From Gemmatimonadota bacterium (GTDB lineage: Bacteria > Latescibacterota > UBA2968 > UBA8231), in contig VXOR01000021.1 in the NCBI GenBank assembly GCA_009840005.1, positions 11,224-75,223 on the forward strand: a DNA stretch of 64,000 bases, written 5' to 3'. Below the pieces are notes generated by a model, which saw nothing but the letters and a program-made list of their open reading frames with translations, had not been told where the DNA came from and made no database searches. Shown here piece after piece: positions 31,885 through 39,865 of the stretch (position 1 is the first letter of the stretch; every line of letters starts with the position of its first letter). The translations under genes were made by a program, and so were the position numbers.

Positions 31885-32922
31885 TTAATACGATGGATAC
31901 ACCACGCGCTCGACCAGCGAGTCGTCGTGCAGACGCGCTTCCACATCCACCCCGAAAAACTCGGCGATCGGCGCAAAAGCCGTTGGGTCGTTGGCTGCTA
32001 CTTGGCGCACGGCGTCCAGCACCGTTTGCGCGCCCGCGTGCGTCATTTTGCCCAGCGGCTGCCGCACCGGCCCGGCCGGCATGCCGAGGATATTCATCAG
32101 CGTCTTAATCGGCACCGGATTGCGCGCCTTGCACTCGACCGGGCCATACGCACTCTGCTCAGTGGTCGCAACGCCGACGATGCCAAAAAGCGGCGCTAGC
32201 TTCTCAGCCAAACTATCGGCCTCGTCCTCCTGGCCGGCGTTGAGTAGCTCGGTAAGCCGCTGGATGGGCCCCGGAATGACGTTGGACATCACCGAGATCA
32301 CGCCAGCGGCCCGGATGTCCTCGCTCTTCATCATCGGCACGGTCTTGTCGTCGTCGCCCGAGAGGATAGTGAAATCGTCGCCGCAGAGCCGGCGCGTCTT
32401 GGCCATGTTGTCCAAGTCGCCGGTCGCCTCTTTGACTTGGGCCACGTTGGGATACTGGTGGGCGAGGATGGCCAAATCCTCCACCTGCATCATGCAGCCG
32501 GTGCGTCCGGGGATGATGTAGGGAATGATTTGCACTTCGGGAAAAGCCCGCGCCACCGGCTCGACGTATTCGCGGCGGATCTCCAAGGAGCTAGGCCCAT
32601 TGTAGTAGGGATCAACTAGCAGCACGGCGTCTGCGCCAATGTGGGCGGCGTGCTCGCTGCCCGCCATGGTCTCCTTGGTGGAGTTGCTGCCCGTGCCGGC
32701 AATCGATAGGGTGCGTCCCTTGGCCAGCGCGACCGTGCGCTCGATGACTTCGTTGTGCTCCTCCCATAGCAGGGTCGGGCTTTCGCCGGTCGTGCCGACG
32801 GCGAGCACCGCTTGGATATTGTTGGCAATTTGGAATTCTACGAGTTGTTCCAAGCCGCCGTAGTCAATGCTGCCGTCTGCGCTCATGGGCGTTACTAGGG
32901 CTGTACTACAACCTTTGAACAT
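31885..32922 (-). CDS. dapA: dihydrodipicolinate synthase family protein
   Basis: A 345-residue TIM-barrel aldolase. The pyruvate-binding GTTGESPTL, the catalytic Tyr in IIPYIIPGRTG and the Schiff-base Lys in VAQVKEATGD are present. It is ~50 residues longer than most DapA proteins, mostly at the C-terminus. Being next to dapB supports 4-hydroxy-tetrahydrodipicolinate synthase activity, though the IIPGRTG variant of the usual NVPGRT leaves open a related aldolase role. ATG 32922 is used because GAGGT precedes it and the family N-terminus begins there; the frame is open to 33021. Confidence 0.88.
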   Translation of the reverse strand: MFKGCSTALVTPMSADGSIDYGGLEQLVEFQIANNIQAVLAVGTTGESPTLLWEEHNEVIERTVALAKGRTLSIAGTGSNSTKETMAGSEHAAHIGADAVLLVDPYYNGPSSLEIRREYVEPVARAFPEVQIIPYIIPGRTGCMMQVEDLAILAHQYPNVAQVKEATGDLDNMAKTRRLCGDDFTILSGDDDKTVPMMKSEDIRAAGVISVMSNVIPGPIQRLTELLNAGQEDEADSLAEKLAPLFGIVGVATTEQSAYGPVECKARNPVPIKTLMNILGMPAGPVRQPLGKMTHAGAQTVLDAVRQVAANDPTAFAPIAEFFGVDVEARLHDDSLVERVVYPSY

Positions 32923-33043
32923 GGCCGATTTACCTCGCCTTGGCTTGTCAAAAATGGGTTGATTGGCGATTGTCTTTTTACCGCGATTGCCGAACATAAT
33001 ACGCCGCCCCAACTTTTGCAAATAGTCTCATCGAGGAGGAGCT

Positions 33044-34219
33044 ATGCCCGCTACAATTGACATGCGCTACGGCTGCAACCCCCACCAAGCAGGAGCCCGC
33101 TGCTTGATGGCCGATGGCCGCGACCTGCCCATCGAGCCGCTCAACGACGCCCCCAGCTACATCAACCTCATGGACGCGCTCAACGCCTGGCAGCTGGTCC
33201 GCGATCTCAAAAGCGCCCTCGGCCTGTCGGCAGCGGCCTCATTCAAACACGTCTCCCCGGCCGGTGCCGCCGTTGCCGCACCGCTCGACGAGACCCTGAG
33301 CGCGTCTTACTTCGTCGCCGACCGCGACCTCAGCCCGCTGGCCACGGCTTATGCCCGTGCGCGCGGTGCTGACCGCCTCGCTTCCTTCGGCGACTGGATC
33401 GCCCTGAGCGACATGGTCGATGTCCCCACGGCCGATCTCATCCGCGTCGAGGTCTCCGACGGAATCATCGCTCCCGGCTACGAGCCAGAGGCTTTAGAGA
33501 TCTTAAAAAAGAAAAAGGGCGGCCAGTACCGCATCCTGCAAATCGACCCAGATTACGCGCCGGCCGCGACCGAGCAACGCGAGATATTCGGCGTCCAACT
33601 CGCACAGCAACGCAATGATTTTATTCCCGACGACGCTTTTTTCCACAACATCGTCACGGCCCACAAGGACTTGCCAGCCAGTGCCCGCCGCGACCTGACG
33701 GTGGCGACCATCGCTCTCAAGTACACCCAATCCAACTCCGTGTGCCTAGCCCGCGACGGCCAAGTCATCGGCACTGGTGCTGGCCAGCAGTCGCGCGTCC
33801 ACTGCGTGCGCTTGGCCTGCGCCAAGGCCGACAACTGGTATCTGCGCCTGCACCCCAAAGTCTTGGGCATGAAATTCGCCAAGGGCCTCAAGCGCCCGGA
33901 AAAAATCAACGCCATCGACATCTATCTGCAAGACGACGTCACCCCGGCCGAACTCCGGGCATGGGAAGCCAACTTCCGCGAGCTCCCAGAGCGGCTCAGC
34001 GCCGAGGAGAAACGGGAATGGCTAGACCATCTCAAGGGCGTAGCACTGAGTTCAGACGCCTTTTTCCCGTTCCGCGACAACATCGACCGGGCGCAGCGTT
34101 CAGGCGTGGAGTACTTAGTCCAAGCCGGCGGGTCAACGCGGGATGATCTGGTGATCGAGGCAGCGGACGAATACGGAATGTTGATGATTAATTCGGGGGT
34201 GCGGCTTTTTCACCATTGA
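33044..34219 (+). CDS. AICAR formyltransferase domain protein (monofunctional PurH-type)
   Basis: A 391-residue protein matching only the transformylase part of PurH, which formylates AICAR to FAICAR with 10-formyl-tetrahydrofolate in purine synthesis. Visible motifs are RYGCNPHQ at the start, the catalytic Lys-His pair in [21 protein letters not shown] [14 protein letters not shown], and [19 protein letters not shown]. The N-terminal IMP cyclohydrolase domain of ordinary PurH is absent, so that step must be done elsewhere. A run of GAGGAGGAG precedes the ATG. Confidence 0.9.
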   Translation: MPATIDMRYGCNPHQAGARCLMADGRDLPIEPLNDAPSYINLMDALNAWQLVRDLKSALGLSAAASFKHVSPAGAAVAAPLDETLSASYFVADRDLSPLATAYARARGADRLASFGDWIALSDMVDVPTADLIRVEVSDGIIAPGYEPEALEILKKKKGGQYRILQIDPDYAPAATEQREIFGVQLAQQRNDFIPDDAFFHNIVTAHKDLPASARRDLTVATIALKYTQSNSVCLARDGQVIGTGAGQQSRVHCVRLACAKADNWYLRLHPKVLGMKFAKGLKRPEKINAIDIYLQDDVTPAELRAWEANFRELPERLSAEEKREWLDHLKGVALSSDAFFPFRDNIDRAQRSGVEYLVQAGGSTRDDLVIEAADEYGMLMINSGVRLFHH

Positions 34220-34263
34220 GGGAATATGTCTATCTTTGAAAAGGAGAGCATCAAGAGGAAGCT

Positions 34264-34359
34264 ATGACGCGAACAACCGAACTTGAAATGGCAAAAGAGG
34301 CTCTGGAGAGTTACGCTTATGAACGCATCGGCGAATCACAACAGCAAATCCTATTATGA
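34264..34359 (+). CDS. tiny protein upstream of the PIN toxin (antitoxin remnant?)
   Basis: A 31-residue frame (MTRTTELEMAKEALESYAYE at its start) with a good AGAGGAAG site. Its TGA overlaps the PIN gene's ATG (ATGA), so the two are translationally coupled. It is too short for a normal antitoxin and may be the shortened N-terminus of one. A 13-codon frame at 34226-34267 overlaps its start in the same way and may be a leader. Confidence 0.45.
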   Translation: MTRTTELEMAKEALESYAYERIGESQQQILL

Positions 34360-34844
34360 AACACACTCTTACAGTCAAACGAGTCTATATCGAAACGACG
34401 ATTCCCAGCTACCTAGCTTCACAGCCAAGTCGTGACCTGCTTCAGGCAGCTAGGCAACAAATAACTCACACTTGGTGGAATGACGTGCGTCAAAATTACG
34501 ATCTCTGCATTTCGGAAATTGTTCTAGACGAAGTGGCTTCGGGAGATACTGACGCTGCACAGAGACGCTTATCTTTCCTGAACGATCTTCCACTTCTTGA
34601 TCTGACTAACGCCGTCAACGACATTGCAAAGGCTATTATGGATTCAGGACTGCTGCCGCAAGGAGCAGCACGTGACGCCATCCATATTGCCGTCTCATCG
34701 GTTCACGGCATAGATATTCTGTTGACTTGGAATTGCCGACACATTGCCAATGCGGCAATTATGAAGGAGCTCCGCACAATCGTATCAGGTTGTGGCTATG
34801 AATTACCGATCCTCTGTACACCCGAAGAACTGCTTGGAGATTGA
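34356..34844 (+). CDS. PIN-domain toxin (VapC-like)
   Basis: A 162-residue PIN-domain protein, probably an RNase toxin. The conserved acids are visible: near the N-terminus RVYIETTIPSYL (Glu in place of the usual Asp, typical of this subfamily), SEIVLDEVASGD in the middle, and the ARDAIHIAV and LTWNCRHIAN block that carries the C-terminal acids. It sits between a 31-residue and a 60-residue gene with coupled starts, a common toxin-antitoxin layout. GC content is lower than in the flanking metabolic genes, suggesting transfer. Confidence 0.85.
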   Translation: MKHTLTVKRVYIETTIPSYLASQPSRDLLQAARQQITHTWWNDVRQNYDLCISEIVLDEVASGDTDAAQRRLSFLNDLPLLDLTNAVNDIAKAIMDSGLLPQGAARDAIHIAVSSVHGIDILLTWNCRHIANAAIMKELRTIVSGCGYELPILCTPEELLGD

Positions 34845-34846
34845 TT

Positions 34847-35029
34847 ATGATGAAACCAATGAACGAAGAAGAAACCACGGATGAAATTATCCAAGAGACA
34901 AGAAGGATTAAAGAAGCCTTGGCAAAGTCTATGGATTTTGACCTTGATCGCATTCTAGAAGATGCTAGGCAGAAACAAGAAAAAAGCGGCAGGGTAGTAC
35001 TTGCTCCTCCAGTCCAACCAATTTCCTAA
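34847..35029 (+). CDS. small protein following the PIN toxin, likely antitoxin
   Basis: A 60-residue charged helical protein (TDEIIQETRRIKEALAKSMD, then FDLDRILEDARQKQEKSGR). Short proteins of this kind regularly follow PIN genes of this subfamily and probably neutralise them. A GGAG lies 8 nt before the ATG, inside the end of the toxin gene, so translation is coupled. The assignment as antitoxin is by context. Confidence 0.65.
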   Translation: MMKPMNEEETTDEIIQETRRIKEALAKSMDFDLDRILEDARQKQEKSGRVVLAPPVQPIS

Positions 35030-35155
35030 CGACGGCATGGTAACAGAGTGCTTCTCGATGGGTCGGCTCCATGGGCATTGAGGCACTATTTGCCCGGACG
35101 AGAGGTGCGGACGGTCAGGTCCTTCCAAGCAAATAGACCACAGTAAGAATTCACT

Positions 35156-36283
35156 ATGTCCACACTCCACAGTATCTCGATCAAAGGCTTTAAGAGTATC
35201 AGCCATATTGAGAATTTGCCGCTTGGCCCAATCAATGTACTGATCGGTCCAAATGGCTCAGGCAAGTCGAACTTCATCGGCGTGTTCTCCTTCCTCAATG
35301 CCATCCACTCAGAGCATCTTCAACAATACGTTATCCGGGCCGGCGGAGCTGATAAGGTTCTACACTACGGTGCTAAAGAAACAGAGGAGTTAATCGTTCG
35401 GCTCTCTTTTGAAGAGAAGAGCTACAAGTATGAGATCAGGCTGAAGGCAACGGACGCGGATGCGCTCTATGTGGACGCGCTCCGTATGGAATTAGAAGGT
35501 ACCCAGTCGGAGCATCCTAGATATCAATCTGGACAATCTTTTGATAGTACATCTAGCGACGAAGTCGAACTTCCCTCATTGCCGGAAGCACCACAACTTG
35601 AGAATGATATAAAAAATCCTCTCGACAGTTGGCGTCTCTATCATTTTCACGACACTAGTTCTGGCTCGTCAATGAAGAAGACTGCCGACTTGAACGACAA
35701 CCGCTTTTTTCGTCCCGATGGTGCCAACTTGGCCCCGTTTCTGTACTACTTGCACGAGAAGCATGAGTCTTCGTATAGCCTGATCCGTCGTACCGTGCAG
35801 AGGGTTGCGCCGTTTTTTGACGATTTTGCACTTGCGCCTCAACAGCTTAACGAGGACAAAATTCGCCTCGAATGGCGGCACAAGGGAACCGATGCCTACT
35901 TTGATGCCGCTTCGCTCTCCGACGGCTCGCTCCGGTTTATAGCACTGGCGACCTTGCTCCTCCAGCCAGAGTCGCATCGGCCCTCGGTCATTCTCTTAGA
36001 CGAACCAGAGCTTGGTCTGCATCCCTACGCAATCACTATGTTGGCTTCCCTTCTCAAGCAGGCAGCGGCCCAAACACAGATCATTCTGGCGACCCAGTCG
36101 CCGTTTTTGCTTGACCACTTTGAGCCAGAGGACGTGCTCGTGGCTGACCGCGTGAATGGACAAACACAACTCACGCGGCTGGATACGCCTAGCTTAGAAA
36201 CGTGGTTGCAGGACTACAGCCTCGGCCAGTTGTGGGAGAAGAACGAGATCGGCGGTCGTCCGGCCCCAGAAGAATTGGGGTGA
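35156..36283 (+). CDS. OLD/RecF-like AAA family ATPase
   Basis: A 375-residue ATPase of the RecF/SMC/OLD type. Walker A is GPNGSGKS at residues 31-38, the signature region is LSDGSLRFIALATLLL and Walker B is VILLDEPELGLHP (about residues 278-290), followed by TQIILATQSPFLLDHF. There is no Toprim domain in this chain. The GTG of the DUF4276 gene overlaps its stop by 4 bp, so the two form one unit. The pairing of such an ATPase with a separate small partner resembles anti-phage systems such as PARIS. Confidence 0.88.
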   Translation: MSTLHSISIKGFKSISHIENLPLGPINVLIGPNGSGKSNFIGVFSFLNAIHSEHLQQYVIRAGGADKVLHYGAKETEELIVRLSFEEKSYKYEIRLKATDADALYVDALRMELEGTQSEHPRYQSGQSFDSTSSDEVELPSLPEAPQLENDIKNPLDSWRLYHFHDTSSGSSMKKTADLNDNRFFRPDGANLAPFLYYLHEKHESSYSLIRRTVQRVAPFFDDFALAPQQLNEDKIRLEWRHKGTDAYFDAASLSDGSLRFIALATLLLQPESHRPSVILLDEPELGLHPYAITMLASLLKQAAAQTQIILATQSPFLLDHFEPEDVLVADRVNGQTQLTRLDTPSLETWLQDYSLGQLWEKNEIGGRPAPEELG

Positions 36284-36969
36284 GCCGGTTACTCGTACAT
36301 GTCGAGGGCGAAGCCGAAGAGACCTTCGTAAACGAAGTGCTCAGCCCCTACTTGTATAATCTCGGCTACTCCGAGGTGAGCGCTCGCTTGATGGGGAACG
36401 CTCGTCAGCGCAGTCGCCGGGGTGGGATCAAGGGATGGGAGGAGGTGAAGAAGGATATATTGGGGCATCTCAGGCAAGATACTGGACGCCTTGTCACTAC
36501 TATGGTGGATTACTACGGGCTACCGCAAACTTGGCCGGGAAGGAAGGTCGCGGGCGGTATTGCGTTCGCGCAGAAAGCAAAGACTGTTGAGGATGAGCTT
36601 TTGGCAGACATTAGCCAAGGGATGGGCGGTGCCTTCAACGCGGGCCGCTTTATTCCATACGTGATGATGCACGAGTTCGAGGCCATGCTGTTTAGCGATT
36701 GTGAGGGATTCGGCCGCGGAATTGGCCGCGAGGATCTCGTCCCGTACTTGCAGGCCATTCGAGACCAATTCGCCAGCCCGGAAGAGATCGACGATTCACC
36801 TGATACTGCACCCTCCAAGCGTATTGAGCACCTGATGCCTAACTACCAGAAGCCGCTGATGGGGAACTTAGCTGCCTTGGAAATCGGTATCCATGCAATC
36901 TGCCGTGAGTGTCCACATTTTGGAGAGTGGTTAGAACGCTTGGAACGCTCGCTGGCGACTTCCGGCTAA
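36280..36969 (+). CDS. DUF4276 family protein, partner of the AAA ATPase
   Basis: A 229-residue protein starting SRLLVHVEGEAEETFVNEVL, the diagnostic DUF4276 block with clustered Glu residues, followed by GNARQRSRRGGIKGWEEV, TTMVDYYGLP (Asp) and MMHEFEAMLFSD. The acidic pattern (Glu early, Asp later) recalls Toprim folds of OLD nucleases, which would make it the nuclease half of a two-gene defence system; this is inference. The start is GTG 36280 overlapping the ATPase stop (GTGA); a longer frame upstream is not conserved. Confidence 0.85.
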   Translation: MSRLLVHVEGEAEETFVNEVLSPYLYNLGYSEVSARLMGNARQRSRRGGIKGWEEVKKDILGHLRQDTGRLVTTMVDYYGLPQTWPGRKVAGGIAFAQKAKTVEDELLADISQGMGGAFNAGRFIPYVMMHEFEAMLFSDCEGFGRGIGREDLVPYLQAIRDQFASPEEIDDSPDTAPSKRIEHLMPNYQKPLMGNLAALEIGIHAICRECPHFGEWLERLERSLATSG

Positions 36970-37006
36970 ATGGGAGAGTTGTGAATGACTCTCCCGAAAA
37001 TCTGCG

Positions 37007-38182
37007 ATGAATACCCTTTCTAAAATCAAAGACAACCCTCTTTTGAGCTTTCTTATTTTTCTGCTCGTCCTAGCGTTCGGAGCTTTCGTGGGCGTCCTGT
37101 TATCTGAATGTATCGCAACGTATGTTTCTAGACTTCTTGGCTTATCCGAAAAAAACGAGGCCCTGAAATTCCTAGGCATCGGCATGGGCGGCATCTTGAT
37201 CGCCCTGCAAGCCCTGATGTCCTATAAGCGCACCAAGGCGATGGAGAAGACCGCGAACGAACAAGCCAAAGCTACGGGGGAACAGGCAAAAGCCAATCTG
37301 CACACAGAGCAAGGACAGCGGCAGGATCGCCTGAAAAACGCCATCGAACACCTAGGCCATAAATCGGAATCCGTGCGTCTAGGCGGAGCCTACGAACTCT
37401 TCCATCTGGCGAAAGACACCAACGAGTTGCGTCAGACAGTGCTCGACATTCTCTGTGCCCATATCCGCCAGACGACGGGCGAAAGCAAATATCGGGAAGA
37501 GCACAAGTCGAAATCCTCGGAGGAAGTCCAAAGCCTGTTGACATTGCTCTTTGTGCAGAAGCACGAGGTCTTCAAATGTCTCCGTATTGATCTACAGGGA
37601 AGCCATCTGAACGGAGCAAATCTCCAAGGAGCTCGTTTAGAAAGCCTGCGAGGAGCTGTTCTCAATGAGGCAAGCCTACAATGGGCTTTTCTCTGCGGGG
37701 CACGCTTGCAAGGGGCTTTTATTTGCGACGCAAATTTGCAAGGCACTAATCTTGTCGAAGCACGCCTAGAAGGGGGTTTTCTCGATAACTCAAACTTGCA
37801 AGGATCTTATCTTCTCGGGGCACACTTGCAAGGAGTTACTCTTAATGGGGCAGACTTACGAGGAGTTCAATTCCGAGAAAGTCGTGGTTCTACATTTGCC
37901 GAATCCATGAGGAATTTGATTGGCACAGAAACCGAATTTTCCCACATGATTTTCGAGGGTGGATTGAGTCAAGAAGACGTAGATTCCCTCGTCGAAGGTA
38001 TGTCTGATGAAAAAGCAAATGAGTTGCGCAATGAACTGAGTGACCACATCGGCAAGCCATCAAGCTATCAACTACCGGAAGACAGCGGCGCTATTATCGG
38101 CTCCTACACCAAAGAAGAAGCCGAACAATGGATCGCCGAGTACAAAAAAGCCATGCCAGAAGTCTCGGAAGACAATAGCTAA
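37007..38182 (+). CDS. membrane-anchored pentapeptide-repeat protein
   Basis: A 391-residue protein with two N-terminal membrane helices (about residues 13-35 and 56-72), a charged helical linker (75-190) and a pentapeptide-repeat beta-helix (about 195-295; units such as GANLQGARLE and GADLRGVQFRE), then an acidic helical tail. At DNA level the repeats recur in multiples of 15 bp. Its stop overlaps the mod start (TAATG), so it is translationally coupled to the type III modification gene, an uncommon partner. The function is unknown; it may be an extra sensor or effector of the defence island. Confidence 0.82.
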   Translation: MNTLSKIKDNPLLSFLIFLLVLAFGAFVGVLLSECIATYVSRLLGLSEKNEALKFLGIGMGGILIALQALMSYKRTKAMEKTANEQAKATGEQAKANLHTEQGQRQDRLKNAIEHLGHKSESVRLGGAYELFHLAKDTNELRQTVLDILCAHIRQTTGESKYREEHKSKSSEEVQSLLTLLFVQKHEVFKCLRIDLQGSHLNGANLQGARLESLRGAVLNEASLQWAFLCGARLQGAFICDANLQGTNLVEARLEGGFLDNSNLQGSYLLGAHLQGVTLNGADLRGVQFRESRGSTFAESMRNLIGTETEFSHMIFEGGLSQEDVDSLVEGMSDEKANELRNELSDHIGKPSSYQLPEDSGAIIGSYTKEEAEQWIAEYKKAMPEVSEDNS

Positions 38183-39711
38183 TGCCGACTCTGAATTGGC
38201 TAACGCGAGACGTCGACATCCACGCCGCCACCCGCGTCCCCTATCGCCTCCTCGAAGAAGCTCCCGACCTTTCCACCGGCGACCCAGACGCCGGCAACAT
38301 GCTCATCCAAGGCGACAACCTAGAAGCACTCAAGGCACTACTGCCGTTCTACGCCGGCCAAGTGAAGTGCATCTACATCGACCCACCGTATAACACGCGC
38401 TCGGCTTTCGAGCACTACGATGACAATCTCGAACACAGCAAGTGGCTGGCGATGATATGGCCGCGCCTTGAACTCTTGCGCGACTTGCTCGCGGAGGATG
38501 GCTCTATCTGGGTGTCCATTGACGACAACGAGGCGCACTACCTCAAGGTCATTGTGGACGAAGTATTTGGGCGGTCGAACTTCATTGATACGGTAATATG
38601 GCGGAAGAACTATTCCCCAAAGTCCAGTGCGCGACACTTTTCCTCAGACCACGACTACATCTTAGTCTTTGCAAGAGATCCTGATTCCTTTCAGCCAAAC
38701 CTGATGCCTCGCACAGAGAGACAAAACAAGGCTTATAAAAACCCAGATAACGATCCTCGCGGGCCGTGGAAAACAAGTGATCTTTCGGCTCGCAACCCAT
38801 ACAGCCTCGGCAAGTACTCTATTACGACTCCGAGTGGGCGTGTCATAGAAGGACCTCCCAAAGGCCGATATTGGGTAATCAAAAAAGAGAAGATGGAGGA
38901 ACTACACGAAGACAACCGTATCTGGTGGGGAAAAAACCAAGATGCAATCCCGCAGATAAAGCGTTTTCTGTCAGAAGTTAAAGAAGGTAGAGTTCCACAA
39001 ACTTTATGGTCATATGAAGATGTTGGCCATACGCAGGACGCAAAAAAGGAAACGGTGAAGCTATTTGGCAATGAAGTTTTCGGAACACCAAAACCCGAAC
39101 GCCTCATCCAACGCATCCTCCACATCGCCACCAACCCCGGCGACCTCGTCCTCGATTCCTTCCTCGGCTCCGGCACCACCGCCGCCGTAGCGCACAAGAT
39201 GGGCCGCCGCTACATCGGCATTGAAATGGGCGAGCACGCCGTCAGCCATTGCGTCCCGCGCCTGAACAAAGTGATTGACGGCGAACAAGGCGGCATCTCC
39301 AAAAGCGTCGGCTGGCAAGGCGGCGGCGGCTTCCGCTTCTACCGCCTCGGCCCACCCGTATTCGACGAGGAAGGACACATCCGCTCCGACATTAGCTTTT
39401 CCGTGCTCGCCGCTCACGTCTATTTCAGCGAAACCAGACATCCGTGGCGCGGCAACACCGCTTCCCCCTTCCTCGGCCTGCACGACGGCCGCGCTTATGC
39501 CCTGCTGTACAACGGCATCCTCGGCGACAAAGGCAACGTCTTGACCCGTGCAACGCTCGCTGTGATTCGGGAGGAAATTGCACACAATGATGCCAACTTC
39601 TTCGGGCCGCTCACGATCTACGGTGAACAGTCGCGCTTGACGCCAGCGACGCTCGACCGAGAGGACATCGTCTTCAAACAGACGCCCTACGATATCAAAG
39701 CACGCACCTGA
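38182..39711 (+). CDS. type III restriction-modification methyltransferase (Mod)
   Basis: A 509-residue N6-adenine DNA methyltransferase of the beta class. Motif IV is DPPYNT (about residues 69-74), the SAM-binding motif I is LDSFLGSGTTAA (about 313-324), and the order IV before I is as in type III Mod proteins. The stretch between them (about 130-290) is the likely target-recognition region, and the local codon use there is more AT-rich than at the ends, as often seen where recognition domains were swapped. It acts with Res (39856-42495). Confidence 0.93.
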   Translation: MPTLNWLTRDVDIHAATRVPYRLLEEAPDLSTGDPDAGNMLIQGDNLEALKALLPFYAGQVKCIYIDPPYNTRSAFEHYDDNLEHSKWLAMIWPRLELLRDLLAEDGSIWVSIDDNEAHYLKVIVDEVFGRSNFIDTVIWRKNYSPKSSARHFSSDHDYILVFARDPDSFQPNLMPRTERQNKAYKNPDNDPRGPWKTSDLSARNPYSLGKYSITTPSGRVIEGPPKGRYWVIKKEKMEELHEDNRIWWGKNQDAIPQIKRFLSEVKEGRVPQTLWSYEDVGHTQDAKKETVKLFGNEVFGTPKPERLIQRILHIATNPGDLVLDSFLGSGTTAAVAHKMGRRYIGIEMGEHAVSHCVPRLNKVIDGEQGGISKSVGWQGGGGFRFYRLGPPVFDEEGHIRSDISFSVLAAHVYFSETRHPWRGNTASPFLGLHDGRAYALLYNGILGDKGNVLTRATLAVIREEIAHNDANFFGPLTIYGEQSRLTPATLDREDIVFKQTPYDIKART

Positions 39712-39727
39712 CGAAGGAGCCAGCCAA

Positions 39728-39865
39728 ATGACAACAGAACGAACCCCATTGGGTCGAGAAATCGAGACGGCGCTGAGAGAAGTGCTCGCCCACGTGCATG
39801 GCGAGATCGATCTTCCCTGCCGAAGCGTCATAGAGGAGACTAGCGAACCTGATCCATGCAGCTAA
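39728..39865 (+). pseudogene. truncated HTH antitoxin copy between mod and res
   Basis: A 45-codon frame with a good GAAGGAG site. Its first ~33 codons are about 90 percent identical in DNA to the start of the antitoxin gene at 43352, then the similarity stops and the HTH is missing. It overlaps the res start by 10 bp. It is either a dead fragment that now serves to couple mod and res translation, or a shortened peptide with a new role. Confidence 0.65.

Noticed and set aside
37615..37870. Tandem DNA repeat array
   Set aside because: The periodicity is the coding of pentapeptide repeats within one gene, not an independent DNA repeat.
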